A stretch of DNA of 64,000 nucleotides, taken from the NCBI GenBank assembly GCA_947625465.1, contig CANQOK010000005.1, forward strand, positions 1-64,000, given 5' to 3'. The notes beneath the pieces were generated by a model. That model saw only the letters and a list, made by a program, of their open reading frames with translations. It was not told the DNA's origin and did not search any database. This document shows positions 62,644-64,000 of the stretch, one piece after another. The stretch comes from an uncultured Lachnospiraceae bacterium (GTDB lineage: Bacteria > Bacillota > Clostridia > Lachnospirales > Lachnospiraceae). The translations under genes and the position numbers were made by a program. Within the stretch, counting starts at the first letter, position 1; the number at the start of each line of letters is the position of its first letter.

Positions 62644-63423
62644 TTAATCCTTCAAAAAGTTCCGCATGGTCTTTAATGCGTTTTTCTCCAGCCGGCTGAC
62701 CTGTGCCTGCGAAATTCCGATTTCTTTTGCTACCTCCATCTGCGTCTTTCCGTTAAAAAACCGCATATCAATGATCATTCGTTCCCGTTCCGGCAGTTTT
62801 TCCATTGCGTCCTGCAGCGCGATCTCTTCCACCCATTTTTCTTCTCTGTTTTTCTTATCGCTGATCTGGTCCAGCACATACAGCGTATCGCCGCCCTCCT
62901 GATACACCGGCTCGTAGATGGAAACCGGGCTCTGAATGGCATCCATAGAATATACGATCTGTTCGGCGTCAATTCCGATCTCCGCCGCGATCTCGCTGAT
63001 CGCAGGCTCCCGCTGCTTCTGCTTCATCAGGGTTTCGCGCGCATAAATTGCCTTATAGGCAATATCCCGCAGGGAACGACTGACTCGGATACTGTTATTA
63101 TCCCGCAGATACCGGCGTATTTCCCCGATGATCATGGGCACCGCATAGGTAGAAAACTTTACCTGCTGACTCAGATCAAAGTTGTCGATCGCTTTGATCA
63201 GTCCGATACATCCGATCTGAAACAGGTCATCTACGTTTTCATTACTGTTTCCGAAGCGTTGGATAATGCTGAGAACCAGTCTCAGGTTTCCGTAGATAAA
63301 CTCCTCTCTGGCCTCCTGATTGCCCTTTGCGATCTCCTCTAGCAGTTCCTGTTTCCGTGCCTGACTGATCAACGGCAGCTTTGCCGTATTCACACCGCAT
63401 ATTTCTACTTTATAAAGTGCCAT
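62644..63423 (-). CDS. sigG: RNA polymerase sporulation sigma factor SigG
   Basis: 259 residues. The N-terminus KVEICGVNTAKLPLIS is diagnostic for SigG (the segment that interacts with SpoIIAB/Gin). Region 2 is DLFQIGCIGLIKAIDNFDLS, region 3 covers ~120-180, and region 4 has the HTH GKTQMEVAKEIGISQAQVSR. It directs late forespore genes such as those for SASPs; the SASP-pdaA promoter at 39509-39537 matches its pattern. It lies 98 bases after sigE, as in B. subtilis and clostridia. Confidence 0.95.
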   Translation of the reverse strand: MALYKVEICGVNTAKLPLISQARKQELLEEIAKGNQEAREEFIYGNLRLVLSIIQRFGNSNENVDDLFQIGCIGLIKAIDNFDLSQQVKFSTYAVPMIIGEIRRYLRDNNSIRVSRSLRDIAYKAIYARETLMKQKQREPAISEIAAEIGIDAEQIVYSMDAIQSPVSIYEPVYQEGGDTLYVLDQISDKKNREEKWVEEIALQDAMEKLPERERMIIDMRFFNGKTQMEVAKEIGISQAQVSRLEKNALKTMRNFLKD

Positions 63424-63489
63424 CCTGATTTCCCTCCGTACCTGACATTTTCATCTCGGCAAATGGTAATCCACCACTTTCTACCTAAA

Positions 63490-63518
63490 ATGATTCACCG
63501 TTTAGAGGGCTTTTATAC
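63490..63518 (-). promoter_or_regulatory. Possible forespore (sigma-F/G type) promoter of sigG
   Basis: Minus strand: GTATA (63518-63514), 14-base spacer, GGTGAATCAT (63499-63490). The -35 fits the sigma-F pattern; the -10 has the GG but differs in three places. Its place just after the sigE stop agrees with a forespore promoter. Confidence 0.35.
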
Positions 63519-63521
63519 GCA

Positions 63522-64000
63522 TTATTGGAACCTTAAAATTTCCTTTTTTAACCTTTTCATAATCCGTTTTTCAAGCCGCGAAATATACGATTGGGAAATC
63601 CCCAGTAAATCCGCCACTTCCTTCTGCGTCATTTCATTTCCTTCCTCTGAATTGAGTCCGTACCGAAGCTCTACAATGGTACGTTCCCGCTTTGTCAAAT
63701 GGCTGACAGCTTTTTTCAAGAGATTTTTCTCCACTTCATCTTCCATATTTCTGGAGATTACATCCTCATCCGTACCGAGAATATCGGACAATAACAGTTC
63801 ATTTCCATCCCAGTCCACGTTCAGCGGTTCGTCAAAAGACACTTCCATTTTATTTTTGCTGGTTCTGCGCAGATACATTAGGATCTCATTTTCGATACAC
63901 CGGGAAGCATAAGTCGCGAGCTTGATGTTTTTTTCAGGATTAAACGTATTGATCGCTTTGATCAGTCCGATTGTTCCGATCGAGATCAAATCTTCCACAC
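63522..64000 (-). CDS. sigE: RNA polymerase sporulation sigma factor SigE (partial, N-terminus beyond the window)
   Basis: The frame is open from the stop at 63522 to the right edge (159 codons). It begins in region 2 ([20 protein letters not shown]), passes [20 protein letters not shown] (2.4) and ends in the region 4 HTH ([20 protein letters not shown]) and [10 protein letters not shown], the SigE C-terminus. It directs early mother-cell genes. The GTG at 63998 is internal, not a start. The pairing with sigG confirms the identity. The missing N-terminus should include the pro-sequence, and spoIIGA should lie beyond. Confidence 0.92.
   Translation of the reverse strand, partial: VEDLISIGTIGLIKAINTFNPEKNIKLATYASRCIENEILMYLRRTSKNKMEVSFDEPLNVDWDGNELLLSDILGTDEDVISRNMEDEVEKNLLKKAVSHLTKRERTIVELRYGLNSEEGNEMTQKEVADLLGISQSYISRLEKRIMKRLKKEILRFQ

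Noticed and set aside
1..64000. CRISPR array, insertion sequence, prophage or rRNA genes
   Set aside because: No regularly spaced short repeats, transposase, integrase or phage structural genes, and no rRNA sequence were found on reading both strands.

Overview
The window reads as a chromosomal segment of a spore-forming, low-to-mid GC Gram-positive of the class Clostridia, most likely a Lachnospiraceae-type gut anaerobe (placement inferred from gene content, not searched). Supporting genes are the sporulation sigma factors SigG and SigE, a YlmC/YmxH protein, an alpha/beta-type small acid-soluble spore protein (SASP), a PdaA-like deacetylase, a Csp-like subtilase, a CwlC-like amidase, AddAB, a teichoic-acid locus and strong AGGAGG ribosome sites. 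Nearly all genes lie on the minus strand.

Layout from the left. 1-11136: one tightly packed minus-strand series that starts at a consensus promoter before putP and runs through cdd, a nuclease-like unknown, a histidine phosphatase, PAP2 and GNAT genes and parE/parC to a glucosaminidase-type surface protein with 174-residue Big2+FN3 repeats, which runs off the left edge. 11218-21830: an AT-richer wall-polymer locus. tarI and tarJ (CDP-ribitol supply), three CDP-alditol transferases, a divergent TagF-like paralogue that has lost the catalytic motifs, an acyltransferase and a DUF6056-like membrane protein point to a poly(ribitol-phosphate)-type teichoic acid. 21987-23255: a plus-strand SpoIID-like/peptidoglycan-binding protein. 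23405-30439: an operon with a Tet(M)-like GTPase fused to a NYN RNase domain, hflX, xth, thyA, folA and an amidase. 30548-37475: a Csp-like subtilase, a three-gene ABC-2 exporter and a divergent LuxR-type two-component system. 37477-39451: a TetR regulator, tRNA-Ser(CGA), and a bicistronic SASP-pdaA operon behind a near-perfect sigma-G promoter. 39518-49375: an LD-carboxypeptidase, addA, addB, and an HTH/AAA/PD-(D/E)XK protein directly upstream of addB.

49575-59472: a DUF6465-type Lys/Ala-rich protein, a small membrane protein, nadE, a CwlC-like amidase, a BlaI-type regulator, an 11-mer-repeat lipoprotein and a Gld-type ABC operon (ATPase, permease, GldG, DUF4340). 59633-61603: dapB-dapA under a lysine riboswitch. 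61645-64000: an SSB-like protein, YlmC, sigG and the 3' part of sigE.

Most of the window is housekeeping plus sporulation. The less ordinary items are the motif-less TagF paralogue, the triple-domain 940-residue glycosyltransferase/TagF fusion, the GTPase-NYN fusion, the unknown PD-(D/E)XK-like protein beside cdd, the HTH-AAA-nuclease gene with phased promoter repeats next to addBA, and the cwlC leader, where a terminator hairpin, the ribosome site and a sigma-K-like promoter overlap. No CRISPR array, insertion sequence, prophage or rRNA gene was seen.
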